64,000 bases of DNA from Bradyrhizobium sp. NP1 (lineage in GTDB: Bacteria > Pseudomonadota > Alphaproteobacteria > Rhizobiales > Xanthobacteraceae): NCBI RefSeq assembly GCF_030378205.1, contig NZ_CP127385.1, positions 5,558,001 through 5,622,000 on the forward strand, in the 5' to 3' direction. This document shows, piece after piece, positions 1 through 8,718 of this stretch. The position numbers and the translations under genes are program-made. Under the pieces are notes generated by a model, which saw nothing but the letters and a program-made list of their open reading frames with translations, was not told where the DNA came from and made no database searches. Each line of letters opens with the position of its first letter. The stretch's first letter is position 1.

Positions 1-475
1 GCAGAATGCTCGGAGTCACCAGGAAGCCGGCGCGGCCGCGCACGGTGCCGAACCAGTTGAGCCGCTGGGTCACCACCGACGTGATGTTGGTGCCGTCATC
101 GGCGCAGGCCAGACAGGTGAAGCCCAGCGATCCCCGCTCCCCGCTCGCCTGGATGTCGGCCTCAAGGCCCACCAGCCAGTTCGTGAGCTGCCAGTTGTAA
201 CCGATCTGCCCGCCGCCGATCGCACCGTTGACGTCGTTGCGCCCGGCCGCCGCGTTCAGCGGGAAGCCGGTCGCGAACCGCGAGATCAGCACTGAATCGT
301 CCGAACGACCCCAGCTGTAGCCGACATTGGCGCCGATGTGGAAGCCGGTCCAGTTGTAGACTTCGACGACGGCTGGCGGCGCCTTGGTGTACGGCCGCGC
401 CGCAAGATCGGCCGCGCCTGCACCCGTCGTAAACATTGAAACAAGCGTCGCAATTCCCACCAGTATGCGCTTCAT
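1..475 (-). CDS. Omp25/Omp31-like outer-membrane beta-barrel protein (5' part only)
   Basis: The frame starts at the ATG complementary to 473-475 and runs off the window edge, so only the first 158 codons are visible. Residues 1-21 (MKRILVGIATLV, then SMFTTGAGA) are a Sec signal peptide, followed by ADLAARPY. The mature part shows NWTGFHIGANVGYSWG and AIGGGQIGYNWQ, the aromatic and glycine-rich strand pattern of the small Omp25/Omp31/RopB porin-like barrels common in Rhizobiales. The expected place is the outer membrane. The C-terminal strands lie outside the window, so length and integrity cannot be judged. The next gene on this strand is 190 bp away, so it is probably a separate unit. Confidence 0.8.
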   Translation of the reverse strand, partial: MKRILVGIATLVSMFTTGAGAADLAARPYTKAPPAVVEVYNWTGFHIGANVGYSWGRSDDSVLISRFATGFPLNAAAGRNDVNGAIGGGQIGYNWQLTNWLVGLEADIQASGERGSLGFTCLACADDGTNITSVVTQRLNWFGTVRGRAGFLVTPSIL

Positions 476-665
476 GGCGCCAGTTCTCCAAAAATGATTC
501 AAGTCTGACTTCAAAGTACGCCCAAACAGGCACGGACGCTGTCGCGCGCAGGCAACAGGTTCCCGTATTCACAGACGGAGTTCAGACTTCACTAACGCCG
601 GAAGCCCTTCACGCAAGCCATTGAATATGCGGGATCTATTTGGCTCGTGTGGACCCCGGCGACAG

Positions 666-2183
666 CTAGCCGGCGGCACGCGCCGGCCTGAGCCAGCGCC
701 CCACTTCGCCGAACAGGCGGTCGATCACCGGCCAAAACAACAAGAGAATCGCAAGCGTCGTGATCGAGCCGACGAGGCCGTTGGACCAGAACACTTTCAT
801 GTCGCCACTGGCGCCGATCATCGACAGGCGGAAGGCGTCCTCGGCGCGGCTGCCGAGCACCAGCGCGAGCGTGAATGGCGCCAAGGGAATGCCGATCTTC
901 TTGAAGACATAGCCGACCACGCCGAAGCCCAGCATCAGCCAGATGTCGAACATCGCGTTCTGGATCGCATAGGCGCCGATCGCGCAGGACACCACGATCA
1001 TCGGCGCCACGGCTGCGAACGGCACGCGCAGGATGGAGGCAAAGATCGGCACGGTGGTGAGCACCAGCACGAGGCCAACGACATTGCCGAGATACATCGA
1101 GGCGATCAGGCCCCAGACGAAATCCTTGTGCTCGACGAACAAGAGCGGCCCCGGATTGAGCCCCCACACCATCAGCCCGCCGAGCAGGATCGCAGCCGTG
1201 CCGGAGCCGGGAATGCCGAGCGCCAGCATCGGCAGGAGCGCCGAGGTGCCGGAGGCGTGCGCCGCGGTCTCCGGCGCGAACACGCCTTCGATGCGCCCCT
1301 TGCCGAAACTGTCCGGATCCTTGGAAAAGCGCTTGGCGAGGTTGTAGCCCATGAAGGACGCCGCGATCGCTCCGCCCGGCGTGATGCCGAGCCAGCAGCC
1401 GATGAAGGAGGAGCGGAGCAGCGTCACCCAGTATTTCGGCAGGTCCCTCCACACGTTCAGCACCACGCGCAGGCTGATCGCCGCCGCATGCCCACGCAGC
1501 GCCAGCCGCTCTTCCATGGTGAGCAGGATCTCGCTGATGCCGAACAGGCCGATCACCGCGACCAGGAAATTGATGCCGCGGAGCAGCTCGGCCGAGCCGA
1601 AGGTCATGCGGAGCTGCCCGGAGACGGTATCCATGCCGACGCCGGCCAGCAGCAAGCCCAGCGCCATCGAGATGACTGTCTTGTGCTTGGCCTCGCGGCC
1701 GAGCCCGACGAAGGAGCAGAAGGTCAAGAGATACACCGCGAAGAATTCCGGCGGTCCGAACTTCAGCGCGAAGGAGGAGATCAGCGGCGCGAGGAAGGTG
1801 ATCAGGAGCACTGCGACCAGCGAGCCGATGAAGGAGGAGGTGAAAGCCGCGGTCAGCGCTTCCGCGGCCTGGCCCTGCTGCGCCATCGGATAGCCGTCGA
1901 AAGTGGTCGCCACCGACCAGGCTTCCCCCGGGATGTTGAACAGGATCGAGGTGATGGCGCCGCCGAACAGCGCGCCCCAGTAGATGCAGGACAGCATCAC
2001 GATCGCCGAGGTCGGGTCCATCGTGAAGGTGAGCGGCAACAGGATCGCAACGCCGTTCGGGCCGCCGAGCCCCGGCAAGACGCCGACGAAGATGCCGAGC
2101 ACGAGGCCCAGCATCATCAGCGCCAGCGTCTTCCAGGTCAGAAGAACGGCGAAACCGTGCAGCAAGAGGCCGAGCGCTTCCAT
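666..2183 (-). CDS. tctA: TctA, large membrane subunit of a tripartite tricarboxylate transporter
   Basis: 505 aa, the usual TctA length, with about 11-12 hydrophobic segments. Family hallmarks are visible: PGLGGPNG at residues 37-44, NIPGEAWS near 83-90, and a second similar turn (GIPGSGTAAI) in the C-terminal half, as expected from the internal duplication of the family. TctA is the main channel subunit of secondary carriers that take periplasmic carboxylates delivered by a TctC binding protein, driven by an ion gradient. It is last in the order tctC-tctB-tctA on the minus strand, 18 bp after tctB. The substrate cannot be read from sequence; citrate is only the founding example. Confidence 0.93.
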   Translation of the reverse strand: MEALGLLLHGFAVLLTWKTLALMMLGLVLGIFVGVLPGLGGPNGVAILLPLTFTMDPTSAIVMLSCIYWGALFGGAITSILFNIPGEAWSVATTFDGYPMAQQGQAAEALTAAFTSSFIGSLVAVLLITFLAPLISSFALKFGPPEFFAVYLLTFCSFVGLGREAKHKTVISMALGLLLAGVGMDTVSGQLRMTFGSAELLRGINFLVAVIGLFGISEILLTMEERLALRGHAAAISLRVVLNVWRDLPKYWVTLLRSSFIGCWLGITPGGAIAASFMGYNLAKRFSKDPDSFGKGRIEGVFAPETAAHASGTSALLPMLALGIPGSGTAAILLGGLMVWGLNPGPLLFVEHKDFVWGLIASMYLGNVVGLVLVLTTVPIFASILRVPFAAVAPMIVVSCAIGAYAIQNAMFDIWLMLGFGVVGYVFKKIGIPLAPFTLALVLGSRAEDAFRLSMIGASGDMKVFWSNGLVGSITTLAILLLFWPVIDRLFGEVGRWLRPARAAG

Positions 2184-2201
2184 GGTTCGCGGCCTGTCCT
2201 G

Positions 2202-2744
2202 CTAGTAGCCGAAGGCCGCTTCGAGCGGGCCCTTCGGCATGATGACGTCGAAGGCGATGTCGAAGGTCACGAACATCGCCGCGGTGAAGATGAAGGCGGT
2301 CAGGAGCGACTTCCACAGCGCGATCTTGCCGACCAGCCGCATGAAGCCCGCGATCAGGAGAAAGCTCGCCACGTAAAGCCCGAGGAACTGCGTCACCAGG
2401 CAGAACAGCAGCGTCGGGACGAACACCGCCATCACGCGGCGCGCCTGCGCCCGCGTCACGAAGGTCTCGGCCGCCTCCTTGCGCGAGAGAACGGTGGCAA
2501 CAAGACCATAAAGGCTCGCGAGCCCCAGGATCACCGCCAGGTAGAACGGGAAGTAGCCGGGCTCGGGCCCGGTCGAGTCCCAGCCGATGCCGGTGCGCCA
2601 GTTGTCGGCGCCGAGCAGCACCGCGAGCGCGAGCAACAGCAGCGACACCACGATTTCGACCGTGCGGTCGCTCGTCACCGCAGGCGAATTTTCCTCCGGC
2701 GCGGTCGGATCGTCGACGACGATTTCAAGATCGGTATCGGACAT
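2202..2744 (-). CDS. tctB: TctB, small membrane subunit of a tripartite tricarboxylate transporter
   Basis: 180 aa. A charged N-terminus of about 28 residues (rich in D and E) is followed by four hydrophobic segments, the TctB layout. The stretch DNWRTGIGWDSTGPEPGYFP between segments 1 and 2 is typical of the family, where a G-x-G-P-x-x-FP motif recurs. TctB is the small inner-membrane subunit that assembles with TctA. It sits 8 bp downstream of tctC and 18 bp upstream of tctA, so all three are surely co-transcribed. Confidence 0.9.
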   Translation of the reverse strand: MSDTDLEIVVDDPTAPEENSPAVTSDRTVEIVVSLLLLALAVLLGADNWRTGIGWDSTGPEPGYFPFYLAVILGLASLYGLVATVLSRKEAAETFVTRAQARRVMAVFVPTLLFCLVTQFLGLYVASFLLIAGFMRLVGKIALWKSLLTAFIFTAAMFVTFDIAFDVIMPKGPLEAAFGY

Positions 2745-2752
2745 CGCCTGAG

Positions 2753-3739
2753 CTATTTCGCGACAAAGCCCGCTTCCGTCATCAGCTGCTTGTTGAGCGC
2801 GTCATCCTCCTCGAGGAACTGCACCATGTCCTTGCCGGTGAGGAAGATCGGCTTCAGCGCCTGCTTCTCCATATAGTCCTTGTATTCCGGCGTCTGCGTC
2901 ACCTTCTGGAACAGATCGACGTAGAAGGCCTGCTGTTCCGGCGTCACCTTGCCGGGCAGGAACATCGCGCGCAGCATCAGATACTGCACGTCGAGCCCCT
3001 CTTCCCGACAGGTCGGGATGTCGTGCCAGGACTGTGCCTCCGTTACCTTGGCGGTGTAGGCGATCCGCTCCTTGTCGAACACGCAGAGCGGCCGCACCTG
3101 GCCCGCACGCCAGACCTCGAGATTTTCGGACGGGTTGTTGACGTTGGATTCGATGTGGCCGCCGACCAGCTGGGTCGCGGCCTCCCCGCCGGACTTGTAG
3201 GGCAGATAAGAGAATTTCGCGCCGGTCTTCTGCTCGACGAACACGGTCAGCACATGGTCTTCGCGCTTGGAGCCGGTGCCGCCCATCTTGAAGGGGCTGC
3301 TCGCGGCCTTGGCGGCGGCGATGAAATCCTTCACCGTCTTTGCCCCTGTCGTGTTGTCCCACAGCACGAACTGGTCGAGCGCGATCACCGACACCGGCGT
3401 CAGCTCGCGCCAGTTGAACGGGATCTTGGCCGACAGCGGCAGCATGTAGATCAGCGAATAGGCGATCAGCACCTTGTTGGCGTCGCCGTCGCTGGACTTC
3501 ATGTACATCAGCGCTTCCGCACCCGACGCGCCGCCCTTCAGCGACACCACCATCGGCTGCTTCATCAGATTGTTCTTCTGGATCGCGGCCTGCATCATGC
3601 GCGCCATCTGGTCGGAGGCGCCGCCGGCGCCGGCCGCGACCACGATCTCGACCGGCTTGGTCGGTTCCCAGCCGGCGAAGGCGGGCGCTGCAACGAGCAT
3701 CGCCGCGGCTGCGGCCGTGGCTGTCATCAAGTTCCGCAC
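2753..3739 (-). CDS. tctC: TctC/Bug-family periplasmic binding protein of the Tct transporter
   Basis: 328 aa from a GTG start. I chose GTG (complement of 3737-3739) over ATGs up to 30 codons upstream because an AGGGAAG ribosome-binding site lies just before it and the translated protein then begins directly with a signal peptide (VRNLMTATAAAAAMLV, cleavage after APAFA). The mature protein starts GWEPTKPVEIVVAAGAGGAS, the conserved first strand and ligand loop of Bug proteins. It captures a carboxylate in the periplasm and hands it to TctAB encoded directly downstream. Three further Bug proteins in the window have no adjacent TctAB, so this subunit pair may serve several of them. Confidence 0.92.
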   Translation of the reverse strand: MRNLMTATAAAAAMLVAAPAFAGWEPTKPVEIVVAAGAGGASDQMARMMQAAIQKNNLMKQPMVVSLKGGASGAEALMYMKSSDGDANKVLIAYSLIYMLPLSAKIPFNWRELTPVSVIALDQFVLWDNTTGAKTVKDFIAAAKAASSPFKMGGTGSKREDHVLTVFVEQKTGAKFSYLPYKSGGEAATQLVGGHIESNVNNPSENLEVWRAGQVRPLCVFDKERIAYTAKVTEAQSWHDIPTCREEGLDVQYLMLRAMFLPGKVTPEQQAFYVDLFQKVTQTPEYKDYMEKQALKPIFLTGKDMVQFLEEDDALNKQLMTEAGFVAK

Positions 3740-3880
3740 GCGTTTCTTCCCTGTGAGTTTTTTCCGAGCGCTGCCCATCTCGCGGATGGCCCCGCCGCGC
3801 ATTCTGCTGGCTCTGGTATACCAATGCAAGCGGGGCGCCGCACGCCGGCCTATGACTTTCGCATAAGCTCGCGCGGCTGC

Positions 3881-4678
3881 TTATTTGCCCTTCCAGTTGG
3901 GCGTGCGCTTGTTGAGGAAGGCGTCCATGCCCTCGCGGAAATCCTCGCTCATATAGGCCTTGAGGATCAGGTCCTCGCCCTCATCGCGCGACAGCGTGCG
4001 GCGGATGCGGCGCACCGCCTCCTTCGTCACCTCGAGCGTGATCGGGGCGTGGGAGGCAACGAGCTTCGCCGTCTCCTCGGCACGGCGCTGCAGCGTCGCG
4101 ACGTCGGGAACCACCTCGTTCAGAAGCCCGAGCGCCAGCGCCTCCGGCGCCTCGACGAGGCGCGCCTTGAAGATCAGGTCCTTGGTCCGTGCCGGGCCGA
4201 TCAAGGCGACGAGCCGCGAGATGTTGGACATCGACAGGCAGTTGCCGAGCGTGCGCGCGATCGGAAAGCCGATCCGGGTCGATTCGGTGCCGATGCGGAT
4301 ATCGCAGCACGCTGCGATCCCGGCGCCCCCGCCGGTGCAGGCGCCCGCGATCGCGGCGATGATCGGCACCCGGCACTGCTCCAGCGTGCCGAGCACGCGG
4401 TCGATCCGCGCCTCGTAGTCGAGCGCGTCCTGCGCGGTCTTGAAGGCGCGGAACTGCGAGATGTCGGTGCCGGAGGCGAACGCCTTGTCGCCGGCGCCGG
4501 TCATGATGATGGCCTTGATCGAATGGTCGGCGTTGGCGCGCTCGCAGATCGAGGCCATCTGCTCGTACATCGCGAAGGTCAGCGCATTGCGCGCCTGCGG
4601 CCGGTTGAAGGTGATGCGGGCGATGCCGTCCTCGACGGAATAGAGCAGGTCTTCGGTTGATGTGGCCGGGGCGTTCAT
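3881..4678 (-). CDS. Crotonase-fold (enoyl-CoA hydratase/isomerase family) protein with atypical active site
   Basis: 265 aa with the crotonase fold. The first oxyanion-hole segment is KAFASGTDISQF (residues 65-76) and the second AGACTGGGAGIAACCDIRIG (111-130). The two glutamates that activate water in classical enoyl-CoA hydratases (E144 and E164 of the rat enzyme) are not seen here: the positions fall in GGGAG and FPIARTLG. It probably binds an acyl-CoA but need not hydrate an enoyl-CoA; isomerase, hydrolase or lyase activity is possible. The ATG follows an AGGAA site. It lies 30 bp after the aminotransferase gene and 141 bp before tctC, on the same strand. Confidence 0.85.
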   Translation of the reverse strand: MNAPATSTEDLLYSVEDGIARITFNRPQARNALTFAMYEQMASICERANADHSIKAIIMTGAGDKAFASGTDISQFRAFKTAQDALDYEARIDRVLGTLEQCRVPIIAAIAGACTGGGAGIAACCDIRIGTESTRIGFPIARTLGNCLSMSNISRLVALIGPARTKDLIFKARLVEAPEALALGLLNEVVPDVATLQRRAEETAKLVASHAPITLEVTKEAVRRIRRTLSRDEGEDLILKAYMSEDFREGMDAFLNKRTPNWKGK

Positions 4679-4708
4679 CTTGTCTTTCCTTGCAGTGACG
4701 AAGCGACT

Positions 4709-5908
4709 TCAGGCGACGGCGGCTTTCGGCGCCATCGCGCCGTCGCGCTTCTTCAGCACGTCCATCGCCGCGTTCACGCCGCCGGCGCGATGCGGCACCT
4801 TGGCGAGGTCGAAGCCCATCTCGACGCCGGCGAGCGTGCCCATCAGCATCAGATCGTTGAAATGGCCGAGATGGCCGATCCGGAACATCTTGCCCTTGAC
4901 CTTGTTCAGCCCGGTTCCGAGCGACATGTCGAAGCTTTCCAGCACGACTTTGCGGAACTGGTCGGCGTCATGGCCTTCGGGCATCACGACGCCGGTGAGC
5001 GCCGGCGAATGCGCGCCCTGCTCCTGGCACTGCGTCTCCAGGCCCCAGGCCTTCAGCGCGGCGCGGGTCGCCGCGCTGTGGCGCTTGTGGCGGGCGAACA
5101 CGTTCTCGAGCCCCTCCTCCTCGAGCATCTTCACGGCTTCCTTCAGCCCCATCAAAAGATTGGTCGCGGGCGTATAGGGCCAGGTGCCGGCCTTGTTGAT
5201 GGCGATGACCTCGTGCCAGTCCCAGTAGGAGCGCATCGCGGGATTGGCCTTGGCGACCGCAAGCGCCTTTTCCGAGATCGCGTTGAAGCCGAGCCCCGGC
5301 GGCAGCATCAGCCCCTTCTGCGAGCCCGCCACCGAGACGTCAATGCCCCAGGCGTCGTGCTCATATTCCAGCGAGCCGAGGCCCGAAATCGTGTCGACCA
5401 TCAACAGCGCCGGATGCTTGACGTTGTCGAGGATCTTGCGCACTTCCTGCGGATAGGTGACGCAGCCGGTCGAGGTTTCGTTGTGCACGATCATGACCGC
5501 CTTGATCTTGTGCGCCTTGTCGGCGGAGAGCCGCGCCTCGACCTGCTCGAGGTCGGCGCCGTGGCGCCAGTCGCCGGGAATGAAGTCGACGTCGAGCTTG
5601 AACTTTTCGGCGATGCCGCGCCACAGCACGGCGAACTGGCCGGTCTCGCACATCAGCACCTTGTCGCCGGGCTGCAGCGTGTTGACGATGGCGGCCTCCC
5701 ACGCGCCGGTGCCGGACGAGGGATAGATGATGACAGGCTGTTTGGTGCGGTACACGCGCTGGATCGCCGCCATGACCTCAAAGCCGAGCACGGCGAACTC
5801 GGGACCGCGATGGTCCATGGTCGGCATGTCCATGGCGCGCAGCACCCGGTCCGGCACGTTGGTCGGTCCGGGAATCTGCAGGAAGTGCCTTCCAGTGTGC
5901 ACGGTCAT
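4709..5908 (-). CDS. Class V aminotransferase, serine-glyoxylate aminotransferase (SgaA/BhcA) type
   Basis: 399 aa, PLP-dependent fold type I. The PLP lysine is K198 in SVAGSQKGLML, and D172 in VDTISGLGS is positioned to bind the pyridine nitrogen. The N-terminus GRHFLQIPGPTNVPDRVLRA matches methylotroph serine-glyoxylate aminotransferases as I remember them; aspartate-glyoxylate aminotransferase BhcA is of the same family, so the donor is not certain. The start is the ATG at 5906-5908, preceded by GGAAGGAC; an extension to 6013 would add 35 unconserved residues. A paralogue lies at 7385-8584 with an MFS gene between them. The reaction would convert glyoxylate to glycine using serine, alanine or aspartate. 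Confidence 0.9.
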   Translation of the reverse strand: MTVHTGRHFLQIPGPTNVPDRVLRAMDMPTMDHRGPEFAVLGFEVMAAIQRVYRTKQPVIIYPSSGTGAWEAAIVNTLQPGDKVLMCETGQFAVLWRGIAEKFKLDVDFIPGDWRHGADLEQVEARLSADKAHKIKAVMIVHNETSTGCVTYPQEVRKILDNVKHPALLMVDTISGLGSLEYEHDAWGIDVSVAGSQKGLMLPPGLGFNAISEKALAVAKANPAMRSYWDWHEVIAINKAGTWPYTPATNLLMGLKEAVKMLEEEGLENVFARHKRHSAATRAALKAWGLETQCQEQGAHSPALTGVVMPEGHDADQFRKVVLESFDMSLGTGLNKVKGKMFRIGHLGHFNDLMLMGTLAGVEMGFDLAKVPHRAGGVNAAMDVLKKRDGAMAPKAAVA

Positions 5909-6025
5909 GGGCGTCCTTCCGGTCCTGGCCTGATGCGTTGCGAGCCGCTCGAATAGCACCATTCGGCGGACTTGTCCCCCGCCGTCAAGACACAAGAATG
6001 GAGGTTTTGCCAACGCGCATGACCG

Positions 6026-7309
6026 TCATCGTGCCGCGACCGTGTTTGCGGCCGAAAGTGCCGCCTCGCCTTCCTCGAAGGGTTGTTCGGGGCGCATCAG
6101 GAACGCCGAAAATCCGCCGAGCAGAAGCAGCCCCATCGACATCAGGAACGGCAGGTACCAGTTGCCCGTCGCGTCGATGACGAAACCCGCGACGAGCGGC
6201 GAGACGATCGCAGCGAGTGCCGAGCCGCTGTTCATGATGCCGGAAGCGGTGCCGGAATATTTCGGCGCGATATCCATCGGCACCGACCAGATCGGGCCGA
6301 TGACGAGCTCGGCGAAGAAGAACCCGGCCGACAGGCACAGCGCCACCACCGTGATGTCGTGGATGAACAGGATCGGGAAAAGCGAGGCCAGCGCGCCTGC
6401 AAATCCGGTCACAATGACGCTCAGCCGCGCAAAGCGGATGTTGCCGGTCCGCTTGAAGATGCGGTCGGAGAGAATGCCGCCGAGACTGTCGCCGACGACG
6501 CCCGCGAAAAACACGCCCGAGGCGAACAGCGCCGAACTCTTGATGTCGAGATTGTAACTGTTCTTGAAGAACAGCGGCAGCCAGTTGAGATAGAGCCACA
6601 GCGACCAGCCGTAGCAGAAATAGGTCAGCGTCACCGGCCACATCCGCCGCAACAGCGGAGACCAGGGCACTTGCGGCCGCGGCCCGGTCGGACGCGGCGG
6701 CAGCGTCGCAAGCTCGGCTTCCGTGATCGAGGCATGGTCCTTGGGCTCGTTCCGGAAGTACCAGGCCCACACGACGCCCCATACAAGGCTGACCAGTCCC
6801 AGCACGACGAAGGATCCGCGCCAGGTCAGCCATGCCATCAGAGCTGCGATCAGCGGCGGCGTCATGGCGTTGCCGAGGCGAGCGAAGGCGTGGGTCAGCC
6901 CTTGTGCAAAGCCGCGCCGGTCCGCTGGCGTCCAGTACTGCATCGCGCGCGTGGCGGTGGGAAAGGTCGCGCCCTCGCCGAAGCCGAGCGCCACACGCGC
7001 GATGAACAGGCTGACGATGCCGTTGACGAAGCCGGTCATGATCGTCGCGGCCGCCCAGATCATGCCGCACCAGAACAGCGTCTTGCGCGGCCCGAAACGG
7101 TCGCCGACCCAGCCGCCAATGATCTGGAACAACAGATAGGGATAGGCGAAGGCGGAAAACACCAGGCCGAGCTGCGTATGGGTGAGGCCGAGCTCCTTCT
7201 GGATTTCGCTCGCCGCCGTGCCGATGTTCACCCGGTCGACATAGGTGATGAAATACATCACGCACAGCATCGCCAGCACGACATGTGTAGCCTTGAATCG
7301 AAACCTCAA
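6026..7309 (-). CDS. MFS transporter, anion:cation symporter (ACS) family
   Basis: 427 aa with 12 predicted membrane spans. The loop after span 2 reads GGWVGDRFGPRKTLFWCG, the MFS motif, and YFITYVDRVNIGTA in span 1 with GFGEGATFPTATRAM in span 4 are typical of the ACS family (phthalate, hexuronate, tartrate, 4-hydroxyphenylacetate carriers). A proton-driven uptake of an organic anion across the inner membrane is likely; the substrate is unknown. The start is a TTG (complement of 7307-7309), supported by GGGAGG six bases upstream; no ATG is available near the first span. It lies between two paralogous aminotransferase genes on the same strand, suggesting a role in feeding that pathway. Confidence 0.9.
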   Translation of the reverse strand: MRFRFKATHVVLAMLCVMYFITYVDRVNIGTAASEIQKELGLTHTQLGLVFSAFAYPYLLFQIIGGWVGDRFGPRKTLFWCGMIWAAATIMTGFVNGIVSLFIARVALGFGEGATFPTATRAMQYWTPADRRGFAQGLTHAFARLGNAMTPPLIAALMAWLTWRGSFVVLGLVSLVWGVVWAWYFRNEPKDHASITEAELATLPPRPTGPRPQVPWSPLLRRMWPVTLTYFCYGWSLWLYLNWLPLFFKNSYNLDIKSSALFASGVFFAGVVGDSLGGILSDRIFKRTGNIRFARLSVIVTGFAGALASLFPILFIHDITVVALCLSAGFFFAELVIGPIWSVPMDIAPKYSGTASGIMNSGSALAAIVSPLVAGFVIDATGNWYLPFLMSMGLLLLGGFSAFLMRPEQPFEEGEAALSAANTVAAR

Positions 7310-7384
7310 GCTCGGCCTCCCGGAGTTTTTGAAGTTGCAGCGCCGCGCGCCCGCGACGCTGTGCTGGCCTGCGGCCGCGATTTG

Positions 7385-8584
7385 CTAGCTGACGATCTTG
7401 AGATGCGAAGCCGCGTTGTCCTGCGTGCGCTCTTCCAAAAGCTTCATCGCAGCCGCGACGCCGCCCGCGCGGTGCGGAATGCCGGCGACCGACAGGCCCA
7501 TCTCGACACCGGTCAGCGCACCGAGCAGGGTCAGCTCGTTGCATTCACCGAGATGCCCGATGCGGAACACCTTGCCTGCGACCTTCGACAGGCCGGACCC
7601 GAGCGACATGTTGTAGTTGTCGAGCACGACTTTGCGGAACTGATCCGCGTCATGGCCCGGCGGCATCAGCACGGCGGTGAGAACCGGCGAAAAGTCCTTC
7701 GGCTCCTGGCAAAGCACTTCGAGGCCCCAATGCGTGACGGCAGCCCGGGTCGCCGCGGCAAGCCGCCGATGACGGGCGAATACGTTGGCAAGCCCCTCCT
7801 CCAGGAGCATCGCGATCGCCTCGCGCAGGCCGTAAAGCAGGTTGGTCGCCGGCGTATAGGGGAAGAAGCCGTTCACGTTGGGCTTGAGCATCTCCTCCCA
7901 ATCCCAATAGGAACGCGGCATCTTGTTGGTCTTCGCGGCATCGCGCGCCTTTTGCGAGATCGCGTTGAAGCCGAGGCCCGGCGGCAGCATGAAACCCTTT
8001 TGCGAGCAGCTGACGCTGACGTCGACTTTCCACTCGTCGTGCCGGTAGTCGACCGACCCGAGCGAGGAAATCGTATCGACCATCAGAAGCGCGGGATGGC
8101 CGAGGCGATCCATGGCGGCGCGGATCTCGCTGATCCGGCTGGTCGCACCGGTCGAGGTTTCGTTGTGGACGACCATCACCGCCTTGATCGCGTGTGCCTT
8201 GTCCTCCGCGAGCTTCGCTTCGACCGCAGCCGGATCGGCGCCGCGGCGCCAGTCGCCGGGAAGAAAATCGACCTCGATGCCCCAGCGCGCGGCCATGTTG
8301 CGCCACAGGGTGGCGAAGTGGCCGGTCTCCACCATCAGCACCCTGTCGCCCGGCGAGAGCGTGTTGACGATCGCGGCTTCCCAGGCGCCCGTCCCGGACG
8401 ACGGGAAGATCATGACCGGCCCCTGGGTCTGGAAAATCTTCTGGCAGCCCGCCAGCACCGCGCGCCCAAGCTCGCCGAAGTCAGGGCTGCGGTGGTCGAT
8501 GACAGGCATATCCATGGCGCGGAGAACGCGGTCGGGGACCGGGCTCGGCCCCGGAATCTGCAGAAAATGGCGTCCTTGGCCCAT
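7385..8584 (-). CDS. Class V aminotransferase, serine-glyoxylate aminotransferase type (second paralogue)
   Basis: 399 aa, the same length as the neighbour at 4709-5908 and alignable without large gaps. The PLP lysine is K196 in SVSCSQKGFML and the aspartate lies in VDTISSLGS. Starts with MGQGRHFLQIPGPSPVPDRV from the ATG at 8582-8584 behind a strong GGAGG site. Differences from the first paralogue are spread through the chain (for example TSTGATSRISEIRA against TSTGCVTYPQEVRK), so this is an old duplication, not a recent one. It is the first gene of the minus-strand run and diverges from the GntR gene with 134 bp between starts, where two candidate operators sit. Confidence 0.9.
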   Translation of the reverse strand: MGQGRHFLQIPGPSPVPDRVLRAMDMPVIDHRSPDFGELGRAVLAGCQKIFQTQGPVMIFPSSGTGAWEAAIVNTLSPGDRVLMVETGHFATLWRNMAARWGIEVDFLPGDWRRGADPAAVEAKLAEDKAHAIKAVMVVHNETSTGATSRISEIRAAMDRLGHPALLMVDTISSLGSVDYRHDEWKVDVSVSCSQKGFMLPPGLGFNAISQKARDAAKTNKMPRSYWDWEEMLKPNVNGFFPYTPATNLLYGLREAIAMLLEEGLANVFARHRRLAAATRAAVTHWGLEVLCQEPKDFSPVLTAVLMPPGHDADQFRKVVLDNYNMSLGSGLSKVAGKVFRIGHLGECNELTLLGALTGVEMGLSVAGIPHRAGGVAAAMKLLEERTQDNAASHLKIVS

Positions 8585-8626
8585 GGTAACCTCCGAACGG
8601 TCGGCGCTGTGGATCAGTTGACGGAC

Positions 8627-8643
8627 ATTTTGCATTCATTTTA
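8627..8643. promoter_or_regulatory. Candidate GntR operator, copy 1
   Basis: ATTTTGCATTCATTTTA lies 43 bp upstream of the aminotransferase start and shares TTTTGnATTCA with two other copies around the GntR gene. No binding data; inferred from recurrence and position. Confidence 0.45.
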
Positions 8644-8660
8644 AAGCTTGGCAATCCTCT

Positions 8661-8677
8661 ATTTTGAATTCACAATG
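8661..8677. promoter_or_regulatory. Candidate GntR operator, copy 2
   Basis: ATTTTGAATTCACAATG lies 42 bp upstream of the GntR start in the divergent promoter. It shares 14 of 15 bases from TTTGnATTCACAATG with the copy at 9479-9493. Confidence 0.5.
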
Positions 8678-8718
8678 GAACATCGACCACCAGGGTTCCC
8701 CTTACTATTGTTGCCTTC

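Noticed and set aside
621..2876. A plus-strand open frame of 751 codons opposite tctA and tctB
   Set aside because: Antisense shadow of well-supported Tct genes; low-complexity charged sequence without a fold.
4709..8584. A beta-hydroxyaspartate (bhc) gene cluster
   Set aside because: Only the aminotransferase type matches; the dehydratase, aldolase and iminosuccinate reductase genes are not beside it.
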